Made by a program: the position numbers and the translations under genes. DNA of 64,000 bases, taken from positions 1,112,501 to 1,176,500 of the forward strand of contig NZ_CP162139.1 of NCBI RefSeq assembly GCF_040833985.1, read 5' to 3'. Positions within the stretch are counted from its first letter, which is position 1. Each line of letters begins with the position of its first letter. Origin of the DNA: Leptospira sp. WS4.C2 (GTDB lineage: Bacteria > Spirochaetota > Leptospiria > Leptospirales > Leptospiraceae). The notes beneath the pieces are model-generated. The model ran no database searches and was not told the origin of the DNA. It saw only the letters and a list, made by a program, of their open reading frames with translations. Shown one piece after another: positions 1 through 8,938 of this stretch.

Positions 1-1154
1 TTTCTGAAACCTGGTTCGGCGGTCTCGATAAGATGTATCGCCTTCACAAGTGGCTAGGAATCAGTGTCGTAGTAGTAAGCTTCTTCCATTGGTGTATGAG
101 TAAAGCCCCGAAGTGGGCTACAGAACTTGGACTGCTTGTGCATCGTAAAAGAGGTCCAAGACCCCAGGCCACCAATCAGTTCAAAGAATGGCTCTTAAGT
201 CATCGCGGTTTGGCGGAGACTGTTGGAGAATGGATGTTTTACGGAACTCTCATCCTCATCGGGATTGCGCTGTTTAAAAAAATATCATACAGATCTTTTT
301 ATAAAACCCATCGACTTTTTGCTCTCATCTATCTTGGACTTGTTTTTCATACCATAATCCTGACAAAAATTTCCTATTGGATTTCGCCAGTGGGTCTAGT
401 CATAATGCCTCTGTTAGCGGGAGGTGTCGTTTCCGCTTTCCTATCGCTCTTTAAGAAAATCGGGATTCTTCGGCTAGGTTACGGTAAAATTGAAAGCATC
501 GAATATTTTCCAGGTGTCAAAGCACTCGAAGTTGTGATCAAAGATATTCGGGGATGGGGTGGGCACAAGCCAGGTCAATTTGCTTTCGTGACCTCTCAAA
601 TTGAAGAGGGACATCACCCCTTTACAATAGCTTCCTCTTGGAAAGCAAGTGATGCCAAGATTACTTTCATCATAAAGGAGTTAGGTGACTACACAGGAAG
701 TCTCAAAGATTCGCTTCAAGTGGGACAAACAATGTGGATAGAGGGGCCTTACGGCTGTTTTACTTTCGATGACAATTGTCCCACGCAAGTCTGGCTCTCA
801 GGAGGTGTCGGAATCACCCCATTTATTGCAAGGATGAAATATCTCTCTGAAACCAAAACCTCTACTACTCAAACCATTTACCTTTTTCATTCGGCTGCCC
901 AAGCAGATGAAGGTGCATTTGCAAAGCTGACGGCCGATGCAAAATCGGCTGGGGTTCACCTGCATATCTTCGTAGATGTCCAAGGTGATCGTCTGAGCGG
1001 AGAAAAAATCCGCGAATTGGTAGAAGACTGGCGGGAGTCTAGTTTCTGGTTTTGTGGACCTCTTGGACTTGGAAATGCGTTGGGGGCAGATTTTGCAAAA
1101 ACAGGAGAGCCCATCGATCATCGTTTCCACCAGGAACTTTTCGACATGCGTTAG
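1..1154 (+). CDS. Ferric-reductase-like flavocytochrome / FAD-NAD(P)H oxidoreductase, 5' partial
   Basis: The reading frame is open to the left edge and the residues before the first ATG (position 33) read like family sequence, so the gene starts outside the window. The N-terminal part has membrane helices with regularly placed histidines (HKWLG near the start, FFHW, KTHRLFAL, VFHT), the haem-binding pattern of ferric reductase-like transmembrane domains. The second half is a ferredoxin-reductase-like module with a flavin motif (HHPFTIAS) and a nucleotide-binding motif (LSGGVGITPF), ending in a WFCGP segment. The likely role is moving electrons from NAD(P)H through FAD and haem across the inner membrane to ferric iron, oxygen or another acceptor; the true acceptor cannot be read. 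It looks somewhat more GC-rich than its neighbours. A gap of 128 bp separates it from the convergent next gene. Confidence 0.8.
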   Translation, partial: SETWFGGLDKMYRLHKWLGISVVVVSFFHWCMSKAPKWATELGLLVHRKRGPRPQATNQFKEWLLSHRGLAETVGEWMFYGTLILIGIALFKKISYRSFYKTHRLFALIYLGLVFHTIILTKISYWISPVGLVIMPLLAGGVVSAFLSLFKKIGILRLGYGKIESIEYFPGVKALEVVIKDIRGWGGHKPGQFAFVTSQIEEGHHPFTIASSWKASDAKITFIIKELGDYTGSLKDSLQVGQTMWIEGPYGCFTFDDNCPTQVWLSGGVGITPFIARMKYLSETKTSTTQTIYLFHSAAQADEGAFAKLTADAKSAGVHLHIFVDVQGDRLSGEKIRELVEDWRESSFWFCGPLGLGNALGADFAKTGEPIDHRFHQELFDMR

Positions 1155-1282
1155 TCGCTTAAAGCAAGATAAAGTCACCACGGATGATTGCCAGATGATT
1201 TTAATTTTGGGAATTAATCTCGAGATGTATCCAATCGATTGAAATTTAATTTTGATTTGAAAGTAAAAAACAAGTAATGCAG

Positions 1283-2740
1283 TTATGCAATGTCCATCTT
1301 TGTGACAGCATCGTAAAGAGGTGCGTTCATTTCTGGATCAATGATGTAAATGATCCTTTGTGTACTTGAAGTATGACCTGCGAGGTCAATTACCGCTCGG
1401 CGTTTGTCCATACGAATTTCGTTGATATCAAAATCGGCAATTCTGTATTTAATCCCTTTTTTAAACAAAGGTTTGATGGTACAGATCCTTTGGATCTTTG
1501 GTCGAGTTTGGAAGCGATCGACTTCTAGTATTTTGCAGATATCAAAATGAACTTGTTTTTCCGAATCAATAGAGGCAGTGATGACGTAATTACCTACGTT
1601 GATGATATTTTGGTTATTGGTTAAGCTTGCGCCGACATAATCAAGTAAGTGACGAATGTTTCGATTGCTGTAGGAAAAAAACGAATCATTAACAATCATT
1701 TTCAAAGCTGTTGCAGAACTGAATGCTGGACGCCAAGGTTGGTTGGTTGTTAAACTTGCATATTCACTAGCAAGGGACAAAATTGCGATATCTTCTTCAA
1801 AATTGACAGAGTTTACATTCGATTCTTGGATTCGAAGTTGTGCATCAATATCTGCCACAATCATTTTTTTACTTGGATCTTTGATGAACTTATCCCTGAT
1901 TACCATAAGTTTTCTAAAAACAGTATTATTGTCAGGGAAGTTATTGTTAATTGCATTACCTCGAAACGGTCGATGGTGGTTCAAAACAAGAGTTCGAATC
2001 TCTTGTGTGATTTCTGGTGCTGCGAGAGTCATTAAATAACTGATAATGGGATGTTGTTGGATTGTCTTGTATTCTTCTTTGGTCAAATTAGGTTTGTCTG
2101 GAAGTAATATTTTTGAATAACCTATATCTGCCAGAAAACTAGCTGTCATTACAGAAAGATGGTCTTTTTTATTAGGTTTGTTATCATCACCTACACCAAT
2201 CTTTTTGGTTCGAACTTTCATACCCATAGCAACAATCGTTCGTTTGGTCATTAACTCAGATTCCACTGGTACACCAGCATGATTTAAAATTTCTAATATA
2301 TTAAATAGCCCTGATTCAAAATCTGGATTGCTTGTGAAGTCATCTAAAACTTTTCCGATTGATTTGTGAACTCGGAGTGCATGATCCGAATTGAATGATT
2401 CTTTTTTTAATTCTAAAATCAATGATTCGGTCTGTTTTGCAAATTCAGTCATTTTGTCTGGATCAAAAAGTTTTGTGTTGCGAGGGTCTGTGGTATCTCC
2501 CGATATGACTCGCAATTGTTTTGAGTCAGAGGTAAGGCAATAGGCTCCTTGCAACTCAATCTTTAGAAGTTTACCAAAATCCTCTTCCGTTGCATTTTTC
2601 TTTTTTGCCATAATGAGTTTTCCCGTTCGATCATAAAGATCGAGTGGGATTTGTTTGCTCTTACGATAACTACTCAAAAGATCATCATTGAATTCAAATT
2701 TAGCAAGTTGGTCAGTGGGAATTAAAGGAGTATCGCTCAA
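1283..2740 (-). CDS. Degenerate HD-GYP-like protein, probably non-catalytic
   Basis: This 485-residue soluble protein has no signal peptide. From about residue 195 to 300 it follows the HD-GYP phosphodiesterase pattern: a helix ending FLADIGY where active members have LLHDIGK, then LTKEEY, IQQHP, and LNHHRPFRGN where active members have HHE-x-DGxGYP. The metal-binding His of the HD pair is Ala, and the GYP-type loop is absent. The remaining regions, residues 1-190 and 330-485, match nothing I recognise. In the family, intact members hydrolyse cyclic di-GMP; this one is more likely a binding or scaffolding relative. It is convergent with the flavocytochrome and has 404 bp of upstream sequence before the divergent gene at 3145. 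Assignment to the superfamily is fairly safe; loss of activity is inference from the residues. Confidence 0.65.
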   Translation of the reverse strand: MSDTPLIPTDQLAKFEFNDDLLSSYRKSKQIPLDLYDRTGKLIMAKKKNATEEDFGKLLKIELQGAYCLTSDSKQLRVISGDTTDPRNTKLFDPDKMTEFAKQTESLILELKKESFNSDHALRVHKSIGKVLDDFTSNPDFESGLFNILEILNHAGVPVESELMTKRTIVAMGMKVRTKKIGVGDDNKPNKKDHLSVMTASFLADIGYSKILLPDKPNLTKEEYKTIQQHPIISYLMTLAAPEITQEIRTLVLNHHRPFRGNAINNNFPDNNTVFRKLMVIRDKFIKDPSKKMIVADIDAQLRIQESNVNSVNFEEDIAILSLASEYASLTTNQPWRPAFSSATALKMIVNDSFFSYSNRNIRHLLDYVGASLTNNQNIINVGNYVITASIDSEKQVHFDICKILEVDRFQTRPKIQRICTIKPLFKKGIKYRIADFDINEIRMDKRRAVIDLAGHTSSTQRIIYIIDPEMNAPLYDAVTKMDIA

Positions 2741-3144
2741 ATTTGTTTTCCGATTATGGTATGATTACCTAGCGATATGAGACGAGAAAAAGTGGCATTG
2801 TCCATGAAAAGACATCATTTTTTTAGTTAAAAACTACTTCTCTCTCGAACCGAAAGTTACCTACGAATTTAAAGGGATCACTGCCAAACGATCGGGTCAA
2901 ATTCCTTACATCGATTTCGATTGAATGTTTGTTTCACTTTAAACATATATTGGAGGGAAACAAAAAATACTAGGAGGAATCCTACGAAAATCACGATACA
3001 CTCATTTTTGAATTTTTAAGAATAATTTTATATGGCTGGAATTCTTTTTTTCTTTCGAATCGTCAGTTAAGTTGCTTAATCGAATTGCATCAGGATGCCG
3101 ATGTGTCAAGATACTCAAATCACAGTGATGAACTGTTTTAAACT
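2741..3144. other. Intergenic stretch between divergent genes
   Basis: The 404 bases hold the promoters of two divergent genes. I see no tRNA, terminator or clear operator. Within it, 2811-2924 is an open stretch on the + strand that reads like the inside of a protein and is listed separately. A small perfect inverted repeat (AGGA-GGAA-TCCT) lies near 2972-2985. Confidence 0.4.
2811..2924 (+). pseudogene. Possible gene relic, 37 codons
   Basis: From a stop just before 2811 to TGA at 2922-2924 the frame is open and gives a protein-like string that includes VTYEFKGITA and SGQIPYIDFD. The second part resembles the turn before the cis-proline of thioredoxin-fold glutathione-transferase N-termini (a G-x-IPYI pattern). 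There is no start codon with a ribosome site and the frame ends at once, so if it is real it is a fragment left by deletion. The match is by eye only and could be chance. Confidence 0.2.
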
Positions 3145-4470
3145 ATGAAAAACATTATACTTTATTTTTGTGCAGTTATACTTATTTCAAATTTATCACT
3201 TCGTAGTGAAACGATTCTACTCAAGTCTGGAGAAAAATGGGAAGGTTCGGTCTTAGCCCAAGACAAAGATTCTATTACTATCAAACTAGCAGATGGAAAT
3301 ACGAAAGTGTTTACGAAGTCGGTGATCCGAAAGGTTTCTTATGGGAAGGTGCCGCAATCCTCTTCTCTAAAAAAAGAACCTCCGATTTTGGAGAAGCAAA
3401 AGAAAATCGAAGAGGAAAAAGAACTCGCAGAAAAACGAAAACAAGAAGATGATAATCTTAAAGCCAAGGAAGAAAAACTTAAAAAAAGGGAGGAACAGCT
3501 TTCGAATGCAAAACGGCATTATCTGGAAGGTTCCTTCGGAGTAGGAAGCGGAGAGAGTCAATCGGAGCTCCGTCCATTCTTTCAGACAATTCAGTATGCT
3601 GGACTTCTTTTTAGCGGTGGCGGTCAGGCCGAAGTACAATCCGCTCCCTATAAAAGTAAAAATCACAGTGCAACCACTCGTTTGTTTTACGCCTGGAACC
3701 GGTTCACCATTGAGTTTCGAGGAACAGAAGCGAAAGGAAATTTAGATGTAGGTGGCTTCCAGACGCTTTCTTACGGAGGCGGGGGTGGGTCTTCTTCCTC
3801 CAGTTCTGAAAAAACTGCAAATGTTCTTTTTGGAAACGGCGAAACAAAGTTTCAAAAAGTATCTTCCCGAATCGGCTTTTCTCCTTATCCTCATCCAGTT
3901 TTAGATCTTCAAATTTTGGGAGGGGTGGAAAGAATTTGGACAAAGACCAATCAAGAAGTCGATAGTCTCGGAGGGATTACCGCTACTGGAATCAATCCCA
4001 ACCGCGTGAGTTATCGGGAAACGAATAGTGCGCTCAAAGGTTATAGTTTGGGTATTGGGTTCGAATGGAAATTTTTGGAAAGATTTACTCTACAAGGACA
4101 GATTTTACATTTAGATATGCAGGGTCCATCCTCGTTTCGAAGCAACGAATTTCGATTGGATGCTTCTTCTTTTCGATACAATCAATATGGCCTGGATTAT
4201 CAATGGAAATCTACTGGAACCGAAGTGAATGTGAAACTCTCTACGAAGATCAAAGGCGACGTAAGTTTATTCGCGGAAGCAAGTAACATGACCCTGAATA
4301 ACAAATTGCAGTCAGGTTATATAACGGAAAATGAAAGCGGGGGAAATTCCGATCCGTCCCAAATCTTACTAAATGTGTATGGGCCAAAAATTCTAATCCC
4401 GATCTTATATGATTCGAAGACGGTATTAACTTACGTTCAAGTCGGTGCAAACTATCGTTTTAATTTTTAA
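3145..4470 (+). CDS. Outer-membrane beta-barrel protein with LSm-like domain and coiled coil
   Basis: The 441-residue product starts with a signal peptide of about 20 residues. A small beta domain follows (residues 21-70, beginning ETILLKSGEKWEGSV) of the SH3/LSm-like type often seen in leptospiral envelope proteins. Next is a highly charged Lys/Glu coiled coil (about 75-125). The rest is alternating hydrophobic and polar strands with aromatic girdles, ending in YRFNF; a terminal Phe is the usual signal for outer-membrane barrel insertion. A Gly/Ser-rich loop lies near residue 215. The layout suggests a barrel tethered or gated by a periplasmic stalk. Substrate unknown. Its stop overlaps the stop of the convergent LysR gene by four bases. 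The ribosome site before 3145 is weak. Confidence 0.7.
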   Translation: MKNIILYFCAVILISNLSLRSETILLKSGEKWEGSVLAQDKDSITIKLADGNTKVFTKSVIRKVSYGKVPQSSSLKKEPPILEKQKKIEEEKELAEKRKQEDDNLKAKEEKLKKREEQLSNAKRHYLEGSFGVGSGESQSELRPFFQTIQYAGLLFSGGGQAEVQSAPYKSKNHSATTRLFYAWNRFTIEFRGTEAKGNLDVGGFQTLSYGGGGGSSSSSSEKTANVLFGNGETKFQKVSSRIGFSPYPHPVLDLQILGGVERIWTKTNQEVDSLGGITATGINPNRVSYRETNSALKGYSLGIGFEWKFLERFTLQGQILHLDMQGPSSFRSNEFRLDASSFRYNQYGLDYQWKSTGTEVNVKLSTKIKGDVSLFAEASNMTLNNKLQSGYITENESGGNSDPSQILLNVYGPKILIPILYDSKTVLTYVQVGANYRFNF

Positions 4471-5369
4471 GCCTGATTAAAAGCTTCTTTTTCCGATCTC
4501 CATTTCTCTGCAGATCTCAAAATTTCTTCAGCGAGCATCGCAAGTCCAGGGCCGGATTTCTTACGATAACAGAGATAAAATTTCCTTTCCGCATTCCAAT
4601 CTTCGAATTTAATTTTTTTTAGTTTTGAGCTAATGGAATATTCTGATAAAAAACCTATTCCAAGTCCAGCTTCCAATGATTTGATAACGGATTCTACACT
4701 TCTCAGTTCCATAGCAATCTTAGGGCCAAATTCTTTTGAAAAAGATTTTATTTTCTTCTCTACTGCTTTTCTAAGAGCAGAACCTGGATGGAAGAATACA
4801 AAGGATTGTTTTTTTAGATCCTCTATGCTAATTTTCTTTTTTAGAAAAATAGGATGGTCCTTTGCTGCTACTGGAAAAATCTGATCGGATAAAAATTCCA
4901 ATACATTCAGACTAGGCTCTGAAATGGGACCAGTCAAAATCCCAAGATCTACTTCTCCTTTTAATACAGCGTCCTTAGTCTCCTTAGCATCTCCTTCCCT
5001 TACGGAAAGAGAAAGTCCGGATCTTTTTTTTAAGATTTGCTTTAAGATTTGAGGTAATATCCATGCAGAAACTGTCCCTCCGGCAGAGATGGAAAAGTTA
5101 CCTTTTAATTCATTTTCTTTAGAAAAGCCGTTTCGTATTTCTTCCCATAATTCTTTCATTCTAACCGAATATTGATAGAATCTTTCTCCTTCATGAGTCA
5201 GTCGTACCGATCTTCCTCCTCTTTCTAAGACAGTGACTCCTAATTCCTTTTCCAAAAGAAAAATTTGTTTAGAGAGTGCCGGTTGTGTTAATCCCAGTCG
5301 CGTTGCTGCCTTTTGGAATGTTCCTGATTCCGAGATTTCCAGAAAATAAATGATCTGCCTGAATTCCAT
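4467..5369 (-). CDS. LysR-family transcriptional regulator, divergent from leuCD
   Basis: The 300-residue protein has the LysR layout: a winged helix-turn-helix at residues 1-60 (TFQKAATRLGLTQPALSKQI), a linker helix, then a periplasmic-binding-like effector domain from about residue 90, with the usual KGEVDLGIL segment. LysR regulators usually control the gene read away from them and their own gene. Here the divergent neighbour is leuC, 92 bp away, and the spacer holds two perfect 7-5-7 palindromes with the T-N11-A signature. The effector may therefore be a leucine-pathway intermediate, as for other LysR regulators of leu genes; that part is inference. The ATG at 5369 matches the family start. 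Its 3' end overlaps the convergent gene's stop by four bases. Confidence 0.88.
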   Translation of the reverse strand: MEFRQIIYFLEISESGTFQKAATRLGLTQPALSKQIFLLEKELGVTVLERGGRSVRLTHEGERFYQYSVRMKELWEEIRNGFSKENELKGNFSISAGGTVSAWILPQILKQILKKRSGLSLSVREGDAKETKDAVLKGEVDLGILTGPISEPSLNVLEFLSDQIFPVAAKDHPIFLKKKISIEDLKKQSFVFFHPGSALRKAVEKKIKSFSKEFGPKIAMELRSVESVIKSLEAGLGIGFLSEYSISSKLKKIKFEDWNAERKFYLCYRKKSGPGLAMLAEEILRSAEKWRSEKEAFNQA

Positions 5370-5375
5370 AATATC

Positions 5376-5394
5376 ATATAACTTTTAGTTATAT
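5376..5394. promoter_or_regulatory. LysR-type operator candidate 1
   Basis: A perfect inverted repeat, ATATAAC-TTTTA-GTTATAT, is centred at 5385. It contains T-N11-A (T5379 to A5391), the classical LysR box. It starts seven bases upstream of the LysR start codon, where binding would repress the regulator's own gene. Confidence 0.6.
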
Positions 5395-5421
5395 ATTTTA
5401 TAAAACCAATTTATTTGCATT

Positions 5422-5440
5422 ATATCAATTAATTTGATAT
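5422..5440. promoter_or_regulatory. LysR-type operator candidate 2
   Basis: A second perfect inverted repeat of identical geometry, ATATCAA-TTAAT-TTGATAT, is centred at 5431, 46 bp from the first. It also contains T-N11-A (T5425 to A5437). Two boxes of the same size in a 92-bp divergent spacer fit an activation-plus-recognition site pair for one dimer-of-dimers. Confidence 0.6.
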
Positions 5441-5456
5441 CCTCTTTACTAAGAGG
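5441..5456 (+). promoter_or_regulatory. Hairpin enclosing the leuC ribosome binding site
   Basis: CCTCTT-TACT-AAGAGG forms a perfect 6-bp stem. Its 3' arm is the AAGAGGG Shine-Dalgarno sequence of leuC, whose ATG is at 5462. When folded the ribosome site is paired, so translation of leuC could be temperature- or structure-dependent. Confidence 0.45.
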
Positions 5457-5461
5457 GAAAT

Positions 5462-6865
5462 ATGGGACAAACGTTATACGACAAAATTTGGGATAGTCAT
5501 CGGATCATAGAAACTTTTGACTTTGAATCTATTTTATATGTGGACCGTCATATCTTACATGAAGTGACATCTGCCCAAGCATTCGAAGGATTAAGGACTA
5601 AGAACAGAAATGTAAGAAGAAAGGATCTCACCTTTGGAGTTGTGGATCATAATGTTTCCACAAGAGATCGTAAAAACAGAGATGCGGCAGGACCAGTCTC
5701 CCGATTGCAGATCGACACGATGGAGAGAAACTGTAAAGATTTTGGAATCCGATTGTTCGGTCCTGAGGATCCCGATCAAGGGATTGTGCATGTTTTAGGT
5801 CCTGAGTTAGGTTTTACAACTCCTGGATCTATCATCGTATGTGGAGACTCACATACAGCAACTCATGGAGCATTCGGTGCATTAGCCTTTGGGATAGGGA
5901 CCAGTGAAGTGGAACATGTACTTGCTACACAAACTCTTAAGCAGGCAAAAACAAAATCAATGTTGGTTCATTTTGTCGGTAAATCTGGATTTGGGATCAC
6001 TGCAAAAGATATAGTCTTAGCACTCATTGCAAAGATTGGAACTTCAGGAGGAAGAGGTTTTACTATGGAATATTCTGGTGAATGGATCAGTTCCCTTTCT
6101 ATGGAGGGTAGAATGACTCTTTGTAATATGAGTATCGAAGCGGGAGCAAGGGCAAGTTTAATCGCATCAGACCAAATCACATTCGATTATTTGAAAGATA
6201 GAAAGTTAGTGTCTAAAGGTGAAAGTTTTCAAAGGGCGATTGAATATTGGAAAACATTCTTCACAGATAAAGATGCAGTTTTTGATGAGGTGATTGAATT
6301 TGATATTTCTAAAATTGAACCTCAAGTCACATGGGGAACAAATCCATCTCAGACTTTATCCATCGAAGGAGTGATTCCAAATCCAGAAGAATTTCTTGAC
6401 ACACGAGCAAGACAGACAGTAAAGAACGCATTGGAATATATGGATTTAGAACCTGGTACTCCGATTTCAGAAATCAGAATCGATAAAGTATTCATAGGAT
6501 CTTGCACAAATTCAAGGATAGAAGATTTAAGATCCGCAGCAGAAGTAGCCAAAGGAAAAAAAGTGCATCCAAGAGTGCAAGCTCTGGTAGTTCCGGGTTC
6601 CGGCTCAGTGAAACGTCAGGCAGAATCTGAAGGTTTGGATCAAATTTTCAAAGAAGCTGGATTCGAATGGAGAGAGCCTGGTTGTTCGCTTTGCCTTGCG
6701 ATGAACGATGACGTATTAAAACCAGGAGAAAGATGTGCGTCCACTTCTAATCGCAACTTCGAAGGAAGACAAGGTAGAGGAGGTAGGACTCATTTAGTAA
6801 GTCCTTCTATGGCTGCAGCGGCGGCAGTGACTGGAAAATTATCTGATGTGAGGAAATTAGCATGA
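5462..6865 (+). CDS. leuC: 3-isopropylmalate dehydratase large subunit
   Basis: With LeuD this 467-residue [4Fe-4S] enzyme isomerises 2-isopropylmalate to 3-isopropylmalate in leucine synthesis. In Leptospira the same enzyme is expected to act on citramalate in the threonine-independent isoleucine route. The aconitase-family motifs are all present: VDRHILHE near residue 27, [10 protein letters not shown] near 136, and the cluster ligands in FIGSCTNSR near 345 and [10 protein letters not shown] near 405, followed by [14 protein letters not shown]. Length equals the usual LeuC. The ATG has AAGAGGG five bases upstream, in a hairpin. The stop overlaps the leuD start (ATGA). Regulation is probably by the divergent LysR protein through the two boxes upstream. 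Confidence 0.96.
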   Translation: MGQTLYDKIWDSHRIIETFDFESILYVDRHILHEVTSAQAFEGLRTKNRNVRRKDLTFGVVDHNVSTRDRKNRDAAGPVSRLQIDTMERNCKDFGIRLFGPEDPDQGIVHVLGPELGFTTPGSIIVCGDSHTATHGAFGALAFGIGTSEVEHVLATQTLKQAKTKSMLVHFVGKSGFGITAKDIVLALIAKIGTSGGRGFTMEYSGEWISSLSMEGRMTLCNMSIEAGARASLIASDQITFDYLKDRKLVSKGESFQRAIEYWKTFFTDKDAVFDEVIEFDISKIEPQVTWGTNPSQTLSIEGVIPNPEEFLDTRARQTVKNALEYMDLEPGTPISEIRIDKVFIGSCTNSRIEDLRSAAEVAKGKKVHPRVQALVVPGSGSVKRQAESEGLDQIFKEAGFEWREPGCSLCLAMNDDVLKPGERCASTSNRNFEGRQGRGGRTHLVSPSMAAAAAVTGKLSDVRKLA

Positions 6866-7488
6866 TTACTAAAAATTGGACAATCCATACGGGAATTGCC
6901 GTATCAATCCCAAAAGAGGATATTGATACGGACCAAATACTCCCTAAACAATTTATGAAATTAATAGATAAAAAGGGTTTTGGAAAACATTTATTTCATG
7001 ATTGGAGATATTTAGACTTAGAAGGAAAGATTCAAAATCCTGAATTCATTTTGAACCAAGAAGGATTTAAGAATGCAAGTGTGCTTATCGCTGGAAAAAA
7101 TTTCGGCTGCGGCTCAAGCAGAGAACATGCACCTTGGGCTCTTTCTGATTTTGGATTCAGAGTTATTTTGGCTCCTTCTTTCGCCGATATATTCTCGATT
7201 AATTCTGCGAAGAATGGAATCGCATTGGTTCGTTTGAAAGAAGAAGAGATCCATTATCTCAATGAATGGGTTTCTAAAAAATCTGGGTCCCAAATCAGGA
7301 TCAATTTAGAAAATCTGGAAGTAAAAGCGGGAGATCAAACATTCTCTTTCCATTTGGACTCTGCTTCTGTCAATCGGATCCGGAACGGTTGGGATGATAT
7401 TGATATCACTTTGAAAAATGCAAAGGAGATTCAGGAATTCGAACAGATACTCAAAGACGAAAAATCATTTTTGGAAGTGTATTGGTAA
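6862..7488 (+). CDS. leuD: 3-isopropylmalate dehydratase small subunit
   Basis: This 208-residue swivelling-domain subunit completes the LeuCD isomerase. The family signature [13 protein letters not shown] lies near residue 80, and [11 protein letters not shown] near residue 20 is the usual N-terminal substrate-loop region. The start codon overlaps the leuC stop by four bases, so translation is coupled and the two are one operon. leuB does not follow; after leuD come 217 bp without a gene, and the next gene is on the other strand. Confidence 0.95.
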   Translation: MITKNWTIHTGIAVSIPKEDIDTDQILPKQFMKLIDKKGFGKHLFHDWRYLDLEGKIQNPEFILNQEGFKNASVLIAGKNFGCGSSREHAPWALSDFGFRVILAPSFADIFSINSAKNGIALVRLKEEEIHYLNEWVSKKSGSQIRINLENLEVKAGDQTFSFHLDSASVNRIRNGWDDIDITLKNAKEIQEFEQILKDEKSFLEVYW

Positions 7489-7575
7489 ACACATGAAGAG
7501 GGTGAAGTCTTGGAATGTTTTCCGTAAGAAAATATTCTAGGAATTTGTTTATCAGAATGTTTCACTTCCTTTTAT

Positions 7576-7595
7576 AAAGAAAACCCATTTTCTTT
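7576..7595 (+). terminator. Weak terminator candidate after leuD
   Basis: AAAGAAAA-CCCA-TTTTCTTT is a perfect 8-bp stem 87 bp downstream of leuD, but it is almost entirely A:T and is followed by TGCTTG rather than a T run. It may mark the operon end only weakly. Confidence 0.25.
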
Positions 7596-7660
7596 TGCTT
7601 GAGCTTGTTGTCACACTACGTTGTATTGTGTAAAAGTTGGTCAAAAATAACAAAGATGAT

Positions 7661-7684
7661 TAACCATTGTTAACTCTCAAACCT
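7661..7684. repeat. Direct repeat, left copy
   Basis: The 24 bases beginning TAACCATTGTTAA recur at 8939-8962 with one mismatch, in the same orientation. Weaker similarity continues for about 40 bases beyond both copies, through a TTTTTTTAT run, into the 3' end of the gene at 7706. The core TAAC-CATT-GTTA is itself an inverted repeat. Confidence 0.7.
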
Positions 7685-7705
7685 AGCTTCCAGCCATCCC
7701 TTTTT

Positions 7706-8554
7706 TTATGTTCGGAAGGCGGGTTGATTTTTGAATATAGCTCGGAAAGCAAGGCCAATTACGGCTAGCTGAATGGGTATAAATATCATGTCCCATTGAT
7801 TTTGCGTTAAACTTCTGATATAGGGACCCTTGGGTTCGAACGGGGGTAGAATCGGATACCACGTAAGCACCGTCAGAGTTGTGACTACGAGTGTGTCCGC
7901 AAAACCAAAATAATAGTGGAGAAGGTAGCGTTTTTTGTGTAAGTGATAGAGGACAAACATGAGGCTGAGACTCAAGGGTTCAAGGAGCAGGTATTGTAGG
8001 CTATTAAAAGTTGGCAGTGATAGGAGTGCTAAGCGATAAGCAGCGTGACAATAGACCCATTGTAATGGTGAGGATCGAAAGATGAAAAAACCGCGATCAA
8101 ACTGAGTTGTCCGGAAACGTTCTTTTGCCATTTCCTGAAGCAACCAGACAAGGAGAGTTAGGCATACAAAACGACTCAGAAGCCCGCGATAGGTGCCGCC
8201 ATCGGGAGTGAAAACCATAACGAAGATATTTGTTGCCACAGCGAAGTTGATGTAGCGGGAAAACGGAAGCAGGAACCTTTGCTGTTTATCTTCGGAAAAA
8301 CTTGCAAAGACAAGCACGGCGCCCAAGCCAAGGGGCAGAAGCAACATGAGCTTGATAAAACCCATGATTTTGATCGGATTTTGATGAGTGTCATCGGTGA
8401 ATTGAATACCAGCTAACAGCGCAAAGGCCAGCACAAGCATAAAAAGAATGGTTTGGCGAAAACTTGCCAGATAGCATACAAGAGCTACAGCTAGAATGGC
8501 AATTGCACTGTTCCAAAGGAGTAAAGTGAGATGTATTCCCTGTTCGCTATTCAT
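7706..8554 (-). CDS. Polytopic membrane protein of unknown function, in a repeat-bounded segment
   Basis: I do not recognise the family of this 282-residue protein. It has about seven or eight hydrophobic helices across its length, few charged residues, and loops carrying SFSEDKQQR (near residue 87), FTPDGGTYRG (near 118) and LHKKRYLLHYY (near 208). There is no signal peptide beyond the first helix and no catalytic motif I can name. The gene looks more GC-rich than its surroundings and the ATG at 8554 has no ribosome site upstream, so it may be poorly expressed or newly acquired. A 24-bp direct repeat lies just beyond each end of the segment holding it (7661-7684 and 8939-8962), and no other convincing gene shares the segment. 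Confidence 0.6.
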   Translation of the reverse strand: MNSEQGIHLTLLLWNSAIAILAVALVCYLASFRQTILFMLVLAFALLAGIQFTDDTHQNPIKIMGFIKLMLLLPLGLGAVLVFASFSEDKQQRFLLPFSRYINFAVATNIFVMVFTPDGGTYRGLLSRFVCLTLLVWLLQEMAKERFRTTQFDRGFFIFRSSPLQWVYCHAAYRLALLSLPTFNSLQYLLLEPLSLSLMFVLYHLHKKRYLLHYYFGFADTLVVTTLTVLTWYPILPPFEPKGPYIRSLTQNQWDMIFIPIQLAVIGLAFRAIFKNQPAFRT

Positions 8555-8833
8555 AATTCAAAAATTTTGGCCTGACTGATTCTTGAGGTCGATAATGAGT
8601 GGAGAACCTTTGAAACGAACAAGTCCCGAAATCCAAAGTCCCATATTCGCAACTGATTGCCCAGTATAGGAAGCCAGTTGGCTTAAAGGCGACTAAATTT
8701 TTCGAGAAAATTTCCCCAAAAATGAAACATAAAGAACTGAAGCCTTTTGAAATACTTTTCCTGAAGAAGGAGGATTCTTTTTTACTTATATATTTTTTAC
8801 GATAAAAAGAGAGACAAAAAAAGTGCACGTAGC

Positions 8834-8856
8834 GGTCGATCCTGGATAGCCCGACC
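8834..8856. repeat. Short hairpin sharing the AGCCCGACCC motif
   Basis: GGTCG-ATCC-T-GGAT-AGCC-CGACC folds into a nearly perfect stem. The right side, AGCCCGACCC, is also the right end of the larger elements at 14581 and 28193, so this looks like a shortened member. Confidence 0.4.
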
Positions 8857-8938
8857 CCAAAGTAAACGCTCCTTTCAAATGAAATAGAATCATATATTTG
8901 GGTAGCACCCGAAGAGGTGGTTCTTAGAGCAAACTCGC

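Noticed and set aside
5395..5461. A leader peptide before leuC like the one before the synthase.
   Set aside because: No short frame with a run of Leu codons and no terminator stem with a T run are present; the signals there are LysR boxes and a ribosome-site hairpin.
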